In this document: one piece after another, positions 1-13,348 of the stretch
Layout: each line of letters begins with the position of its first letter
Position numbering within the stretch: position 1 is the stretch's first letter
Assembly (NCBI RefSeq): GCF_901933205.1
Contig: NC_044572.1
Coordinates: forward strand, 92,594,965 to 92,658,964
Length of the DNA stretch: 64,000 bases
Source of the DNA: Camarhynchus parvulus
Lineage: Eukaryota; Chordata; Aves; Passeriformes; Thraupidae
Direction of reading: 5' to 3'
Position numbers and translations under genes: made by a program
The notes under the pieces: generated by a model
Database searches by the model: none
Told to the model about the DNA's origin: nothing
The model's input: the letters and a program-made list of their open reading frames with translations, nothing else

Positions 1-3000
1 CTGCAATCCCCCTCCATTTTAGCAGACCACCAAAATCTGGTGACATTTTAAGTGCTTTAGGACTGGCTGTTTATATTATGTAATTGGCAAGATAAGGGAA
101 ACGTCTGTGTATGACTAATTGAATATAAGAGTGAAAAAAAGTGCACTCTGATTTATCCAAACTGATGAAATGTTTACATGCAGCTATGTTTAAAAAAACT
201 CCAAAACAGTTCTGGTGATAATTGCTTTCCACTTTGCTTAGCTTCAAACATACAGAGTCTGGAGTGCTTTTAACTTATGTTTTTAAACATCCTTGCTAGA
301 TGCTGTGAAGCCTGTGGTTTTGGGGGTGGAGCTGTGTTTTTTTTCTGAGTGAATATTGTGTGCTTCAAGATAGTAAATGGGGAAAACAATTGTGGTTTTT
401 TGTTTTGGTTTGGTTTTTTTTTTTTTTTGTCCCTAGCATTGCTGTATTTTTGTTTTGGAAATTGGCATTACTTTTGGCAGATGCTCAAATACCGAATTGA
501 GAATGGATTTACTAATAGATACTTACCCATAAGCAGTAATGCATTAGTGTTATTGGTTAAACAAAAGAAGGTAGTGATGAAAACAGTAGCATTAGCTTAG
601 TAAAGGCAGATTTGGTAATTCAGAATTATTTTAAGGTCTTAAAATGCCACAGACTAAATATTAGGAACCGCAATTGAGCAATGTTGAAATTAAGAAGGGA
701 TTGTTCACTTGGGAGTGAAAGACTCTAGCTGTAACATCTCAAACTTATCATAACTGTTAATTTATATAGCTGAATTTTCCCTTAAAAATGTATTATAAAT
801 CAGCTAAATCCTATTGGTATACCTTAATTGCTTGCAGTTCAATAAAAGCTGGTTTAAGTATGATGCTTCATTAAATAAAAGACCCATTGCTTTCACTTGT
901 AGCTAACTCATGTGAATGTTAAATGACAGGTTTTGATTCAGGTCTAGTGACTTGTATTAATTACTGTATTTATGCTATGAGTAGTTGTTGTTTGAAGGGG
1001 CTGTAGGTGAGTTAAGAGCTGCATGGTAGTAGGTTGGGTAGAGATATTGTTTGGGGTAAGAAATAAAGAATTTGGCCAAACCAGCAGCTAAGTATCTCTT
1101 TTCTGAAAGGTTTTAATTCTCTTAGGGTATGGAATGCGAAGCACTTTTATGGATTGAGTCAATGATGAGGTGCACTAACAAATTGCTGAAGAGTTAATTA
1201 GATCGTTTGTTCTGTGCATATGTGCTACAAAGTTTCAGTCACAGACTGTGGAAATATTACTCATTATTGCATTTCCATGGAGGAGTGTTTACTGCAGAGT
1301 TTTTGAGGAGGGGATTTTAAGGACTCTTTTGGAATGTAGTCTTAGAGGAATGTTATGAAAAGAGCAGTCCGTTTGTAAATGGTGTGGGAAATAGGGGTGA
1401 AAGAAACTTGAAGAGCCTTCTACGAAATCCCTAGTCTACCTAGTGCTCAGAATCAGATGTCTCAGAATATCACCCAATGTAGCCAATGAGCAAAGGCTCC
1501 TCAAAGTCAGTATCCATCCAAACAAAGTGTGTTTCACTGCTGTTTCAGTTCCCAGAACTGCAGAGGGTAGAGGTGGATTTTGTGTGTGTGTCACAAATGT
1601 TTCCTGAGAGCCACTGCTCAGAAACTTGCAGAAGAGCTGGTTAGCCAAGATCCTGCTGTGCAGTGGTTGGGATGGAGATCAGCTCCAGCTCTTTCCCCAA
1701 GGGTTCAGACCTGTGTTTCCTGATGCAAGGAGCAGGCTGCCAAGGTAGAAGCTCTTGAGCAGGAGTCATGCTCCCTTTCTTCAGTAAATGCATGTCTTGG
1801 TGCAGAGGGGGTTACAGCTCTCCCATACTTACACTGATCCCTTACAGGATAAAGTGGATGAGCTCAGAGTGGGGAATAAAGTCTGTTTGTCTAATATCCT
1901 ACATGCCAGTGAAATCTGGCTAAAAGCTATCCTATTTCATTTCTGTTCCCCCTTTCCAGAGTAGTGTTGGTTTTGTGATTTTGTTTTGTTTGGGGCTTTA
2001 TTTTATTACTTTTTACAGTCAGTTGTCACTGTGAACAGTGACACTGTGAGCTTTTTCTGAATGAACAGATTCAGAAAAAGGTAGGCCCTCTCTGCTCCCT
2101 ACTCCCCCTGCTTCCCACCCCAGTGCTCCAGGTACACTGTTCAGAAATATGGATTGAAATATTCCCAGGGCAGAGGAATGCCCTGTGTCATTTGGGGCTG
2201 TCCTGCCATGATAAGAACCACACCATTCATGCAGTCCCTGAAATACAGTGGTCAGACTCTTGCTTTCTATCTGCAACACAGCTAGGTGTTCTACTCCCCT
2301 CTGGTTCTCCCAGAGCCCTGCTCTCCTGATGCTTAGAAATATTCTGAGTTTCAGTTTAGACTTATATGTGGGCAGTGTCTATTTTCTCTTCCTCCAACAC
2401 TCATTTAGCTTTGCTTTACTTAGGTTTGACATGTTATGAGCTCTTAGCCTTATCTCTGTCTAATAGGTTCCTATTGCTCCCCTCATTTTTCGCATCTGTT
2501 CTAGTAAAAAATTCATGTTGTTAGCTACGGCTGACCAGAATTGTACCTTATCTTCAGCTGATGTTATGCTAGTGGCTTGTGTGATGACTTTAATTCTTCC
2601 CTGTTTTAGCTGGAAATACTCCTTCATGATACAATGTTGGTCTGTTTGTCTGGGTTTTTTTCAATCTATTTTCCCCTTGCCAGATCACACTGGTGACTCA
2701 CAGTTATCCTGTGATCAAGCCAGACTGATCTTTCCCTTCAGTGTCGTCTAAGACGATCCCTGGTTTCCCACATCCTGTGTGAGTGTGCTAATCACAAGCT
2801 TATTATCTCATGGTATAGATGACCTTCTGCTATAGCTGCCTAGGGAAAAAAAAAAGGCAGGGAGTGGGTTGTTGCAGTGGTTTCCACTCTGTCTTGTGAT
2901 AATCTTGAGTCTGATAGTTCACATTTTCTGTGTTTGAGACAAAGTTGGCTGAATGAAGCCCTAGGATGTCAGAGAAATAACCTCATTGTATATTGATGGG

Positions 3001-6000
3001 GTTCTGGTGTAAAATCATGTGAAGATGCTTGGCTGTATCATCGCAGCTGGAGTGTTATTTTGTGTGACTGATAGCAGAACTTGAAAGCCATGGAGCACTT
3101 GTAAAATAAGAAAGGAGGTGTGTGTTGTGAGTACAAACCCTGGCATTATGAGTAGCTGAGAACGGGTTTTCAGAATTACAACTCTGGATTTAATTTTCTA
3201 ATGTCTGCCAAAACTTCTCAAGTGAGCTGTAAGTATTTTTTTGGTGTATTGTCCTTAACTTATCTCTGCCTTTGCTCTATATCTGTAATATGGGAGAAAG
3301 GTTTACCTTCTGGTCATGTGTTTTGTCTACTTATGTTGCAAAACCTTTAGGGAAGGAACTTCCTCTCTATCTCTGCACACTGTCTGGAAAACCCCTCTTG
3401 GCTGAAGGCTGTGGACCCTGTCACAGATGATGGCATTTGCAACATTTTCTTTTTAAAAAAATATTTAGTTAACAATAAAATAGTTTACAAGCGCAACTTG
3501 TTCAAGAACAAGATATTCTTGTGATGGGTTCTGCAAATATTATATACAAGCTTACTTTTAATCATATAGTGGATTTGAGATATGTTTTGGTAATCATGAT
3601 TGAAAGTGAATACACTGCTAGTCTCCTTATTGAAACATTTATTTTCTCACTCCATTATTTTGATATGTTGCCAGATTTTGTTATCTTTTTCTTTTGTACA
3701 CTGATAAATAGTGAACTGCGCTTGAAAACCATGCTGAAAAAATGAGTGTTTGGCCTGTCACATGCTTTTGTCTTCCTTTTAATGTGGAATAAACAATCTG
3801 GTTTTCTTTTTAATGAAAGAAGGGGAGATAATGGTCTTGTGTACATTTAGAACATTCTCATGTTCAAATGGAAATTTTCCCCTGGGTCTATTATTGTTCT
3901 CTTCAGTAGTTATTCAGTAATGACTGTTTCTATATTGGCTTTAAATGTACCTCTGATAAAGACTGGGAAAACATTAGCACATGACATTTATGAGTTACAT
4001 AAAATGAGACAATATTCAAGTACGAGCCACGAGTTCTTGAAAGCATATTTAAAGAAGCACACAAGTACAATAATTATGTCAGGGTGATGTTCCTCATGCA
4101 GATTTCAGCTGCTGTTACTCATTAATTATTTAAAATTCCAAGTGCAACAACTCACAGCTTAGTGACTGTAACCTGCTGAACCTCTGACCTAAACAATTAA
4201 AGCCAACACATCTGGATTAAAATTCCATTTGAAAAGAAGATAAATTGATTATTTATTTCTCAGCTATGCAATTATCCTTCACAAAAAAAGATATTTTGCT
4301 TTCTCTTCTGAGAAGGGAAAGTAAATCAGTGTGTCATCACCAGAGAAAATCCCAAACTGGGATCAGAGTATGTGTCTTCCCAGATAATCATTTATGAGCC
4401 CAGAAAAATTGCTTCTCTACAGCTTTCTGAGTTACTTTGTTCTTAAATTTATTTACTGATTTCAGAGGAGAGGAGCATATAAATCTTTACGTAAGCTTCC
4501 TGAGGTGTCACTTGCAGCTTGCATAGCAAACCATTTCTGACTGGAGAGCTGTCTTGTTTGTGTTAATGGACTCTGGATAATGGTGACCTTTTAAGAGGCT
4601 GCCACATGAGTTTTGAACGTTCTTGCATGTCTTCAGCATGCTTACAAATTAAAATACCGAGGCTTAAGTCTTCATCAAATTACTTTAAAAAACACTTTAG
4701 GATCATGATTTCATGTATGAACACCTATACAAAACAGCCAGGCAAAAGAAGGCAAAAAAAATAGTGAGAAACACAATGCACAAGAAAAGAGAAATACAAG
4801 CACAGAGTTAAGGATGCATTTTTTCTGTGTCAGAGAAGAAACATTGGGTTTTGTGCCTCTTTGGCAGTGCGTTCATGGGTAGGAAGGGAGGGAAATGACT
4901 GTAGGGAAGTAGATTGGGCCAAAGGGAGTAAACTCGGAGTATGGTGAAAGTCAGACCCTTTCGCAATATCAGTATTTATGCCAAATGTTACAGAGGAGAA
5001 TCTGCAGGAAATCCATCCTGTTGGTTGATATGTTTGAATATAGATAACATATATGAAGTCAGAAGAGAGAAAGATCAGGGAGAGAGAGAGAGAGACTTTT
5101 TTTTTCCTTTTAATTGAGAAGGATCTAGTGATTCAGTGTTATCTCACAGCACAGTTAATGCTGTCTGAAGGGGGTGAATCATCTCCTTGTCCCATCTGTC
5201 AGTCTGTTGGGTATGAGAAGAGCAGGCATACAGTGCCTTTAATTCATGTGTGTTTAGAACTGCAGGTGTGCATGTTGTTGTCAGTCTCTACAAAGTGTTA
5301 ATGAAATACTGATCATCAAAGTGCCTGTGTTCTCTGGGAAGCTTAGGTAACCTACCTCACTTTGAAAGGGAGAATAAACCACTCAACATTTGGAGAGGGC
5401 TGGTTTTTCTAAGCAGAGAAGGAGAAAAAAAAGTGAGTTATCAAATATATCTTGGTTTTATTCTCTTGGCATTTTAAAATTTTTATCAGAATAGAGGTGC
5501 TAGGTCTTGTCTGTTTTCAGAGTACCTTAATCTCAGAAACTGAAAGTCTTCAAGTAACAAACAATTATAATTTTCTGTATCATTTCTCAGTTGTTTTTAT
5601 TTTTATCCTCTGGTACTGTTAAGATTGTTACTTTGGCCTGAAATTCTCCATGATTTGAATATTAAGTTTGTTCTTTTTTTCATTCTCCTGGTTAATACTC
5701 CATTTGAGTTATATATTCTTGTGTGGTGTTTCCTATTATTCAGAACTACCTAAGAATCTAGGGCAAATGTCTTACTTTTAGTTGTTGACTCACTGAGGCT
5801 GAATGTTGAGGTTCACAGCTGTGAAGGTATATTTGTAAAGGAAATATAGTACTTTAGAAGCCATAATGGTGGAAAGCACTGGTCTTAGAAATCTGTCTAC
5901 TGCATATCTTACAAATGCATAGAATGAGGCTATGATATGTCTCAATTCTTAAACTTTCTAACTTCCTCCGTCCCATTTTTTTTCTTTTTTTTTTTTTTTC

Positions 6001-8124
6001 ATGAGATAATGTATTTTACTGTAGTATCAAATTATTTTGTCTCTGGAGCATGTAGTTGCTGAAAAAAAATAATCAATGAATATATGTCTGACCCTTTCCA
6101 GAAAGCTGGGAAAAATTGGTCCTAGCTCCAAGGTGTTGTATGCCATGCAGACATAAACCTATATGAAAAAGAGAATAACAACACCCAGCCTATTTTGTTG
6201 TGGTGCTGTGCATGAAAGACAGCATGTAGCAAGTGAACCTTTTCATATTAGTGACTGAGATAAAAACAGACAAATCAGTCTTAATTTCATAGGAGGACAC
6301 CATTTTCCTTTTGATGCATAGATTCAAGGGAGGTGCCTGTGTGGCCCCCTCTGTTCCCTAGACTGGGAGTAGCTGAGAGGCACAAGTATCTCAGCAAAGT
6401 CACAGAGTACTTACAAGGAAATTCGTGTTTAGTCAAGATCCAGTTGCAGGTACAGTGGTAGAAGTGCAGCAAGCAGAAGGGATGGAGCTCAAACGTGCTG
6501 CTGTACCTTGCCCCAGGCCTTTGGGGTCCTACCTGGCTCCCTCCTCAGGTGCACTGGAGCCGATAAGGAAATTTCCTTATGACCCTGCAGGTGGATTGGC
6601 ACAGAGTTCACAGGGCTTTGCTAATCTTAGTGTTTTGAAGACAAACAGTAAACATGTGGCTGATGCCGAGTGATTGTGGTCATCGATGATTTCTGTTTGC
6701 GTGAAGGAGCGTAGGTACCAGCATGTGCTACATGACCTTAGGGGAGCATTTTTCCATTTTGGAAGCACAAGAGCCCTGTTGAGAAATTTTCTTTTTCTTA
6801 ATGGACAGGGTGGATGGTGCTCTAGCAAGGAGAGTGGAGTGGTTTGAAGGAAGAAAGGAGAGAAAAGCAAGAAGAACCTGCATTACAGAAAATAAATGTG
6901 GCTTAGCAATTTCATTGTAATCTCACTGTAGTCTAGAATAAAGTTTGGGCTATGCTCAGTGTGCTGAGGTGAGATTCCTGGAAATAACATGCTTTTGTAA
7001 AAGATAGTGTGCACTATCCTTCTTGTTGGCAATAGAAGAAAATGGTAATAAAAACAGTCAGGAAATATCTTAAACCTTGGGTCCTGCTTACCCTGTGGCA
7101 ATTTTAGGAAATAGTTTGCAATGACCTTTTTTCACAGAATACATTCTCTCTCGCTGTTGTAGCCTTTCTCATGTGCCATAGTGTTGCAGAAAATTTTAGA
7201 GAAAATTAAATAATTTTGGTGTCCTTTGCAATGATACAGGAACTGTGTATGAATTACTGAGCAACTGTGCTAGCACTGGGGAGTATTTTCTCAGGTAAAA
7301 GTGTTTCAGAACTTGGCCAGTCTCTCAGAGGAGTGGTTTTCTAGGCCTAGTGTCCTTGCTAAGGTACATGCAGTTATCTGTAAACATCTGTAAACTTTGA
7401 CATTGCTGTAATATCTGGATAGGTCAGGACTGTGATATGCAAGACACTGTACAAGCATGATTAAATACATCTGTAAGTACCAAACTCCTGTTGACTTCTC
7501 TGATTTATAGGCTATGGTCACCACTGAAATCTTGGTTTTGATAATTCATGATGGAAATATGTCTGCAATAACATGTTTTTCTTTCAGAGAAATATAATTG
7601 TGGAAGTCAAAAGTGAAATAAAGTTTGATTTAGGAAGTATTGCATTCTTTCACAATAATGAAAAATTATATTTGCTTTAAATAACAATGAAACTTGTAAG
7701 GGATTTAAGGCACTATATTTTATGAACTGATTTAACAGTTGAATTAAGAGGGTGAGACTCCTGTGGAGCAGTTTGTCCATGGGGCAGGTTACTTTAGTTA
7801 TGTGGTTGCTCACATCTGTCTATGAAGCGTCTGACTATGGCTGCTGATGGATTAGCAGGATTCGTGCCTGCTGGAGGTTTTCTTTCTTGGCGAGTTGGAA
7901 TATTTGGTTGCCATGATGAGGGAATTCTGAAGAAACAGATGAGGCATGCCAAGTGCCTCGGTCTTGTTTTGAAAGAAGATGAAGTGAAAGGCTTCCTTAG
8001 AAAGATGTGTATCACACTGAGAGCCCAAAACAACCACTCAAAGATATCCATCTAGCTGGCAGCCACTGCTGTGCAATGTGTCAGCTTGCTTCCCAGGAAG
8101 CTTTGTAACCAGGACTTGACACTA

Positions 8125-8211
8125 CCACAAACAAGCAAAAAACCAAACAAACACAAAAAAAAAACCTGCAAAAAACCAAACCAAAACAACAACAAAAAAT
8201 ACCACAAAACC
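8125..8211. repeat. A/C-rich low-complexity tract
   Basis: The + strand is nearly all A and C, built from degenerate units such as AAAC, ACAAA and AACAAC with an A run. It is the strand complement of the G/T-rich tracts seen later in the window. No mobile element is recognisable directly next to it. Confidence 0.85.
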
Positions 8212-8563
8212 TTGGGTAAGTTTGTAATTAAGAGTTTACGTTAGGAGTCTACCAGAATTAGAGAGAACTTGCGCATTTCTTAAAAGAAATTACCCTTTTT
8301 TCTGATATGATCTGTGTATAGTAGTAAAATGTCATATTTATTTGTATAAGAATAGTTATGAATTTAGCAGGAAGTTTTAAGTAAATTCCTCAAATATTTT
8401 TATATTCTATGGTTACCCTTCCCATGTGTGAGTAAGGCTAGGAGCACTTGTAGCTCTGCACTATTACCCAACATCAGTCTGTGATGAATACATATTCCTA
8501 GACAAGGTAGTAATTATGTTCTGATACCTGTAAATATGTAAGTCCTTGCATACCTTTATTATT

Positions 8564-8609
8564 ACATGTAGTTCTGTTGAGTCATAATTAACTCAACAGA
8601 ACTACATGT
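8564..8609. repeat. Perfect 19-bp inverted repeat (hairpin)
   Basis: The left arm ACATGTAGTTCTGTTGAGT (8564-8582) is followed by an 8-base spacer (CATAATTA) and its exact reverse complement (8591-8609). There are no mismatches, and pairing stops at once on both sides. No target-site duplication flanks it. It is shorter than a typical microRNA precursor. Confidence 0.95.
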
Positions 8610-11084
8610 GTGGGAAGAGGGAAGATCATATTTTGAAATCCATTTTCAGCATCAGGTGATACACATTCAGTAGTTTATGCTTTTTAATTTGAAGTAACCA
8701 ATAATGTTCAACAAAAGTGCTCCATGTGGATTGGCTTACAGACTGTTTTGACTCCTCAATTACAACATCACTTATTTAAAGTCTGGTGACTACATGGGTG
8801 AACTTTTTTCAGGCTCCTGTGAGTAAGAAAATGCTATTTTGCAGTTAAAACTGCATAACCTGCAGAAAGGAATGCCATTGCTTTTCTTGTTATATTCAGA
8901 AGGTTTGGAGAAGTGTTTTTCTGCCTTTCAAAGACAATTCTAAATCTTCTTTATAGGACAGTGGGTGTGTATGGGAAGATCACTAGAACGACTTGTTTAG
9001 CTGCAAATATTGACAGGCAGACTAGAATGGGCTAAAAAATGCTACAATGATATATGTTTCTGAACCCCTATTTTTAATTAACTGCTCAGGTGAAGATAAA
9101 TTACATGATGCCAACCCAAGTGTATTATTACAGGTATATGTTGTGTAGAACAGAGTTTTTCCATTTCTTTTTTTGAGTTTTGGAAAAACAAGTTTTTCTC
9201 CTTGGGTAAGGCACAGGCATTTCTGTAGTTGTTGCTAGTTGAAATATGTGTTCCTGCTGTGAAGAGAGTGGGAAAGCTGCTTGGTCTAGGCTTCCATCAG
9301 GTTATCTGTTAGTCTAAACTCTGTGAGAAGGTGAATTGATGGGAGGAGACGCTTAATTTCATTTCCCCAGGCAAAATCCCTCGGCTGTTTTTGGAATTAC
9401 TCAAAGCAGCTGGCATAGGTGAAGCTACTGCTGTATCAGTCATGGATTGGGAAGTGCCAGGTCATAGCAGCAGAGCTGATTCAGCTCAGTAGGTGGTTGT
9501 GGCAGAGTGCTGAGGCAGCTGGAGAGCTCTGCTGGTGGCACCTGCAGCAGTGGCTCACAACTTCCTGCCCCGATTCACTCACTTCACCCTAAAGAGTTTT
9601 TAGGTAACAGAAGCATTTTCAACTTTTAGTCCTGTTAAATCAGTTTAGTTGTGTGGCCTTTAATTTTCTGAGCCTCTCAGATGGTTTTAATATGGAACCA
9701 GGAACTCTTGATGGGGAGTTTTATAGGGGAGCTGGTGATATAACTCTGTCCACTGCAGGCATGTGGGGTGTCCCCTCTCATTTGTGACTCAAGCTCATGT
9801 ACAAAATTTGTCATCTCATTGGATTTGCAAAACTTGCAGGGTTTCGCTAGGAAGCTTTTTGGCAAGTGCTGTTGTGGTCATAAGCTCGATCCCATGTGCA
9901 GGCCTGTTTTGGCAGCTTATTGTTAGGTGTGATTCATGTGAGATTCAAAGAAGGTATTGCATTTCCACTGTACTTCTGTTTCTTCATTGCTTGGAGCACT
10001 GTGACTGTTCTTGTGGCTGTTCATCAGTGCTGAATCATTCATGGATTCCTCTGCAAAGAGTGTTGTTCAGTTGATGGATATTGTTAAGCGTAAGAAGCTG
10101 TGTCTTCACTTCATACAGAGCTGCTTAGTCCGGCAACCTGTACATTATGAAGGTGACTAAAAAGAAAATATGAATCTTTTTCCAGCTGAGATGTTTAGAA
10201 TAGTTGGCTGCAAGTTCCTACAAAGATTTGTAAAAGTGAGTAATCCCATCGAAGTCAGTGACTCAACTCATTGCATAAAGATTGGTGCAGGTAGAAACTG
10301 TGCAGTGTGGTCTCCCTCTGTACAGTAAGAACCAGAGTCAGTGTTGAAGTCTCAGTGTTTCATCCTGAAGTGAAAACAACCTGTGTGCTCAATTTTTAGT
10401 CAAGTAAGGTGGATTTCTGCTTGAGGCTGAAGTGAAAAATTAAGTCTTTGTTGCTATAAATGTTTGCATGTATGTATGGTTTTACTTCCTAATCGGATAT
10501 CTACAGAACAGTTGGCACTATGCAATTTCTTTCATAATTCATGTCGGATTCTTGGAATCCTTTCTTTGCCAAAGGATTACTTAGATTTCACTGTTTAATA
10601 GGTAGCATGAAGAAATCTGTAACATTTTGGATACCCTTGCTAGTGGCTGGTTGCTTTTGTCCCTTTGGCTGAAAAATAGTTGTATTGCTATGTGAGGAAT
10701 TAATAGCAGTTACCTGTAGCTAGCTTCTCTCCAAGCATCTGCATTTATTTGTGCATGAAAAAAAATAAAGTAAAATCTAGCTGTGAGTGTTTATGGAGTG
10801 TTTTATGGATACAGGGTGGTTGTTTCTGGAGCATTACTCCAGAGACACGAGGGAGGCTAAGGGGAGAAAGGAAGACAATGATCACAGATCTGGTCTGCAA
10901 GTGTTATGTTGGCTTCATCATCTGTGTACTTAGACATATGTGTGTTATGGACTAAATTTGATAGTTATTTTTTTGATAAATGAATGGAAGAATAACATTT
11001 AGAACATTTGCCTTTATATTCTGCTGTAGATATGTCTTACAATTTTGTATTCTGCTCTGCTTTCCTTATGTTGGGAATTCACCA

Positions 11085-11112
11085 ATTCCTCATCATCTAC
11101 TTGATGAGGAAT
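11085..11112. repeat. Perfect 11-bp inverted repeat, 6-base spacer
   Basis: ATTCCTCATCA (11085-11095) and TGATGAGGAAT (11102-11112) are exact reverse complements around TCTACT. Confidence 0.9.
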
Positions 11113-11778
11113 GAGCTGCTGCTCATAATTTGTAGAGCAAAGACCAGTTTGAGGAAATTCAGGTCTGAAAGCCAGTGTATATGAATTTATTTGTATTTTT
11201 CCATCAAAAATTTTAGAATGTCAAAAATGGGTGAATTGATTGTGCCGATCTCACAGTTGGAAAGTACAGTGCTTTTTGGTTTTTGTGTTTTTGTTTTTTG
11301 TGGGTTTTTAAATCTTGTATGCAATAGATAGGGCTGGTTTAAAAACATCTGTTTTCAATTTAGTAACAAATTCTATCTTGAATGCACTTACTGAGTTTGG
11401 ATGTTCTTAATTTTGATTTTGTGAGACCTTGAAAATGGATTTTTGTAAGGATTTATTTAATTGGATACAGTGATAACGTGGAACTTAGAGCAAACTGAAT
11501 TCAGTGAATCGCCAAATAAACACTGTAGACCCTCAAAATTTGAAATTTATTACTGGGGGTTGGATAGGGTGGTAAAGTGTGTGTGTAAATAAATCTGTCA
11601 GTCTCTCTAAAAGCTGAAGTAGAGATACAAACTTAGATTGATTACTTATGACTGCCCATCACAGATGTGTACTTTGTCAAGAGCAAAGTTTCTGTCTTTA
11701 GAATCCTTTTGTACACAAATCAGTGCATGTAGCTGGGGTTATAACAATATATGAGTTTGTATAGTCTATTGCTTTATT

Positions 11779-11816
11779 TCATGCATGTAATTTTAAGTCA
11801 TGCATGTAATTTTAAG
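11779..11816. repeat. Tandem duplication, two exact 19-bp copies
   Basis: The unit TCATGCATGTAATTTTAAG occurs twice head to tail (11779-11797 and 11798-11816) with no difference. It looks like a recent replication-slippage duplication. Confidence 0.93.
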
Positions 11817-12582
11817 TCTCATGAGTCTAAATGCTGTGATGCACTGCATTCAAATCATCTCAAGGCAGCAGCTGCAAGGTCCTATACCGACACCTGCTTC
11901 TATGACAAGAAATATGTGGCACAACCATGAGTGTGCTCTAAAAGCTGAAATTTGCGTGTTGTGGTTTAACCTACATAAGCTCTGTTAAGCTGAGATATGG
12001 CAGGATGAGCCAGAAAATACAAAGAAAGAGTTGGCACTTCTTATGTGCTCATCATGAAAGTGGGAGCTGTAAACAACTCACATGTTCTAACCTTCACAGT
12101 GAATTGTTAGCAGTTAATGAGGTGCTTTTTTCACTAATTGCTGTTTATATAGTGGTAAATGGGAATTCAAAAGAACTTACTTGAACTTTTATGGAAGTTT
12201 ATAGTAACAAATTATTTGATATGTACTGCACTATTTGTTACTAAAACATAATATCGAAAGACAGGGCCTCTACCTAATTTCTAATCTAGTTTTGATTTAT
12301 GTGCAAATTTCAAAAAGAATGTTTTATTTTTTTTCTTCTCTTCTATGTTTTTGGTTTTTTTTTTTTTTTTAATAGAAGTAGGAAAGCTTTCTGATAATGC
12401 TTAAATGTGCAAAATAGACCAGATAAGCATACAAGTTTTTTTCCTTAGGATCTTACCTTGGATTGTAAAAATTCTCATTGAATATGAAAAATGTCTTTGT
12501 TATGTGTCAGGTTAAAAATTTATTTGTATTTCTTTACAAATGTATTGGTTTCAAAAATGTTGTTTTGTTTTTATCTTTTCAG

Positions 12583-12605
12583 AATTTAAAGTTTGGTGAT
12601 CCATC
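12583..12605 (+). other. MBP: Spliced 5' UTR segment and 3' splice site of the first golli coding exon
   Basis: A pyrimidine-rich tract (tgttttgtttttatcttttc) ends in the acceptor AG at 12581-12582, so the exon carrying the start codon begins at 12583 with 23 untranslated bases. This means at least one noncoding exon lies further upstream, either in 1-12560 where I could not find it or outside the window. The start context is favourable: A at -3 and G at +4 around ATG 12606. Confidence 0.8.
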
Positions 12606-12656
12606 ATGGGGAACCATGTAGGAAAACGAGAGCATAGCACTGAGAAGTCAACCAAG
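12606..12656 (+). CDS. MBP: Golli-MBP (myelin basic protein gene), first coding exon, partial
   Basis: This exon holds the start codon and 17 codons, MGNHVGKREHSTEKSTK, ending in phase 0 at the donor AAG|gtgagt (12657). From memory, mammalian golli-MBP starts MGNHAGKR with further matching residues and its first coding exon has the same length, so I identify this as the golli start. Golli proteins are products of the MBP gene made from an upstream promoter. They occur in neurons, oligodendrocyte precursors and T cells, where roles in calcium entry and signalling are reported. Classic MBP compacts myelin. The N-terminal Met-Gly is conserved and myristoylation of golli has been reported; residue 6 is Gly rather than the usual Ser/Thr. 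The segment is basic and hydrophilic, with no signal peptide or membrane segment. It is too short to stand out as an open frame and is supported by the splice sites and by the matching second exon. Confidence 0.92.
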
Positions 12657-13330
12657 GTGAGTGTAGAAAATGGAAGAGAGAGAGCCACTTGGGAAATATG
12701 TATTCTGTGAAATACAGGGGGTTTTTAGGACAGTAGTTGTTTACCAGATCACTGTTATCATTATTATTTTGTAGTTTACACTGTAAAGTGACCATGTTTT
12801 TGAAAGAGTGTCCTATGAGATGTGGCCAGATGAAGATTTTGTTCTGCTGGATTTAGTGAGAGATGTGATGTTTGATCCATAGTAGATAATAATCTTCTCA
12901 GTCATGGTGCTAATGAATGAAAGGGACTTAGAATCATGATACTGTACAGTATCTTTTTTAGGAGTCAGTGAGCAGAGTTACATTCTGTGTGTTGACAGTT
13001 TTTCATTTGGGCAATAAAATTGGCTTCATCCATAAGAAAGACACTGTGAAAAAATAGGTAAAATAAAAGGATTTTTAAGGACAAGGGTGTCAATCCAAGG
13101 AGATACAGCTTTAAAAATCTCCTCCCTAGGAAAAAAAAAAAAAGGAGCTGTCAAAATGTTCATTAAAAGTTAGTATTTGATTCCTAGGCATCTGCTGACA
13201 CTGTTGTTTATTCTGCACATAATGTGGTATTCTGTTTGCCTTGTGATAATATCTTGTTTATTTGTTTTTCTATGTTGTACCGGAAGAGATTTCACACATC
13301 TTAAAACAGAACATCTTTCTATAGATATTT

Positions 13331-13348
13331 AAAAAAAAAAAAAAAAAA
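13331..13348. repeat. Poly-A run
   Basis: About 18 A in a row within the intron. No recognisable retrosequence precedes it, so it is noted as a homopolymer only. Confidence 0.85.

Larger units (their letters stand above)
1..12582 (+). other. Intron or 5' flank upstream of the golli start codon; no gene seen
   Basis: No exon, RNA gene or clear transposon was recognised here. The stretch is AT-rich, with frequent stops in all frames and open frames of at most about 100 codons that resemble nothing I know. It holds T-rich runs (408-429, 5976-6000, 12355-12371), a (GA)n run near 5083-5096, an A/C-rich tract (8125-8211), two perfect inverted repeats (8564, 11085) and a 19-bp tandem duplication (11779). 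Because the start-codon exon has a splice acceptor, at least the part nearest 12582 is intron. A golli promoter or first noncoding exon could be hidden here but I cannot point to it. Confidence 0.7.

Noticed and set aside
8564..8609. MicroRNA precursor
   Set aside because: Stem of 19 bp with an 8-base loop is shorter than normal precursors, and perfect pairing with no extension fits a template switch better.
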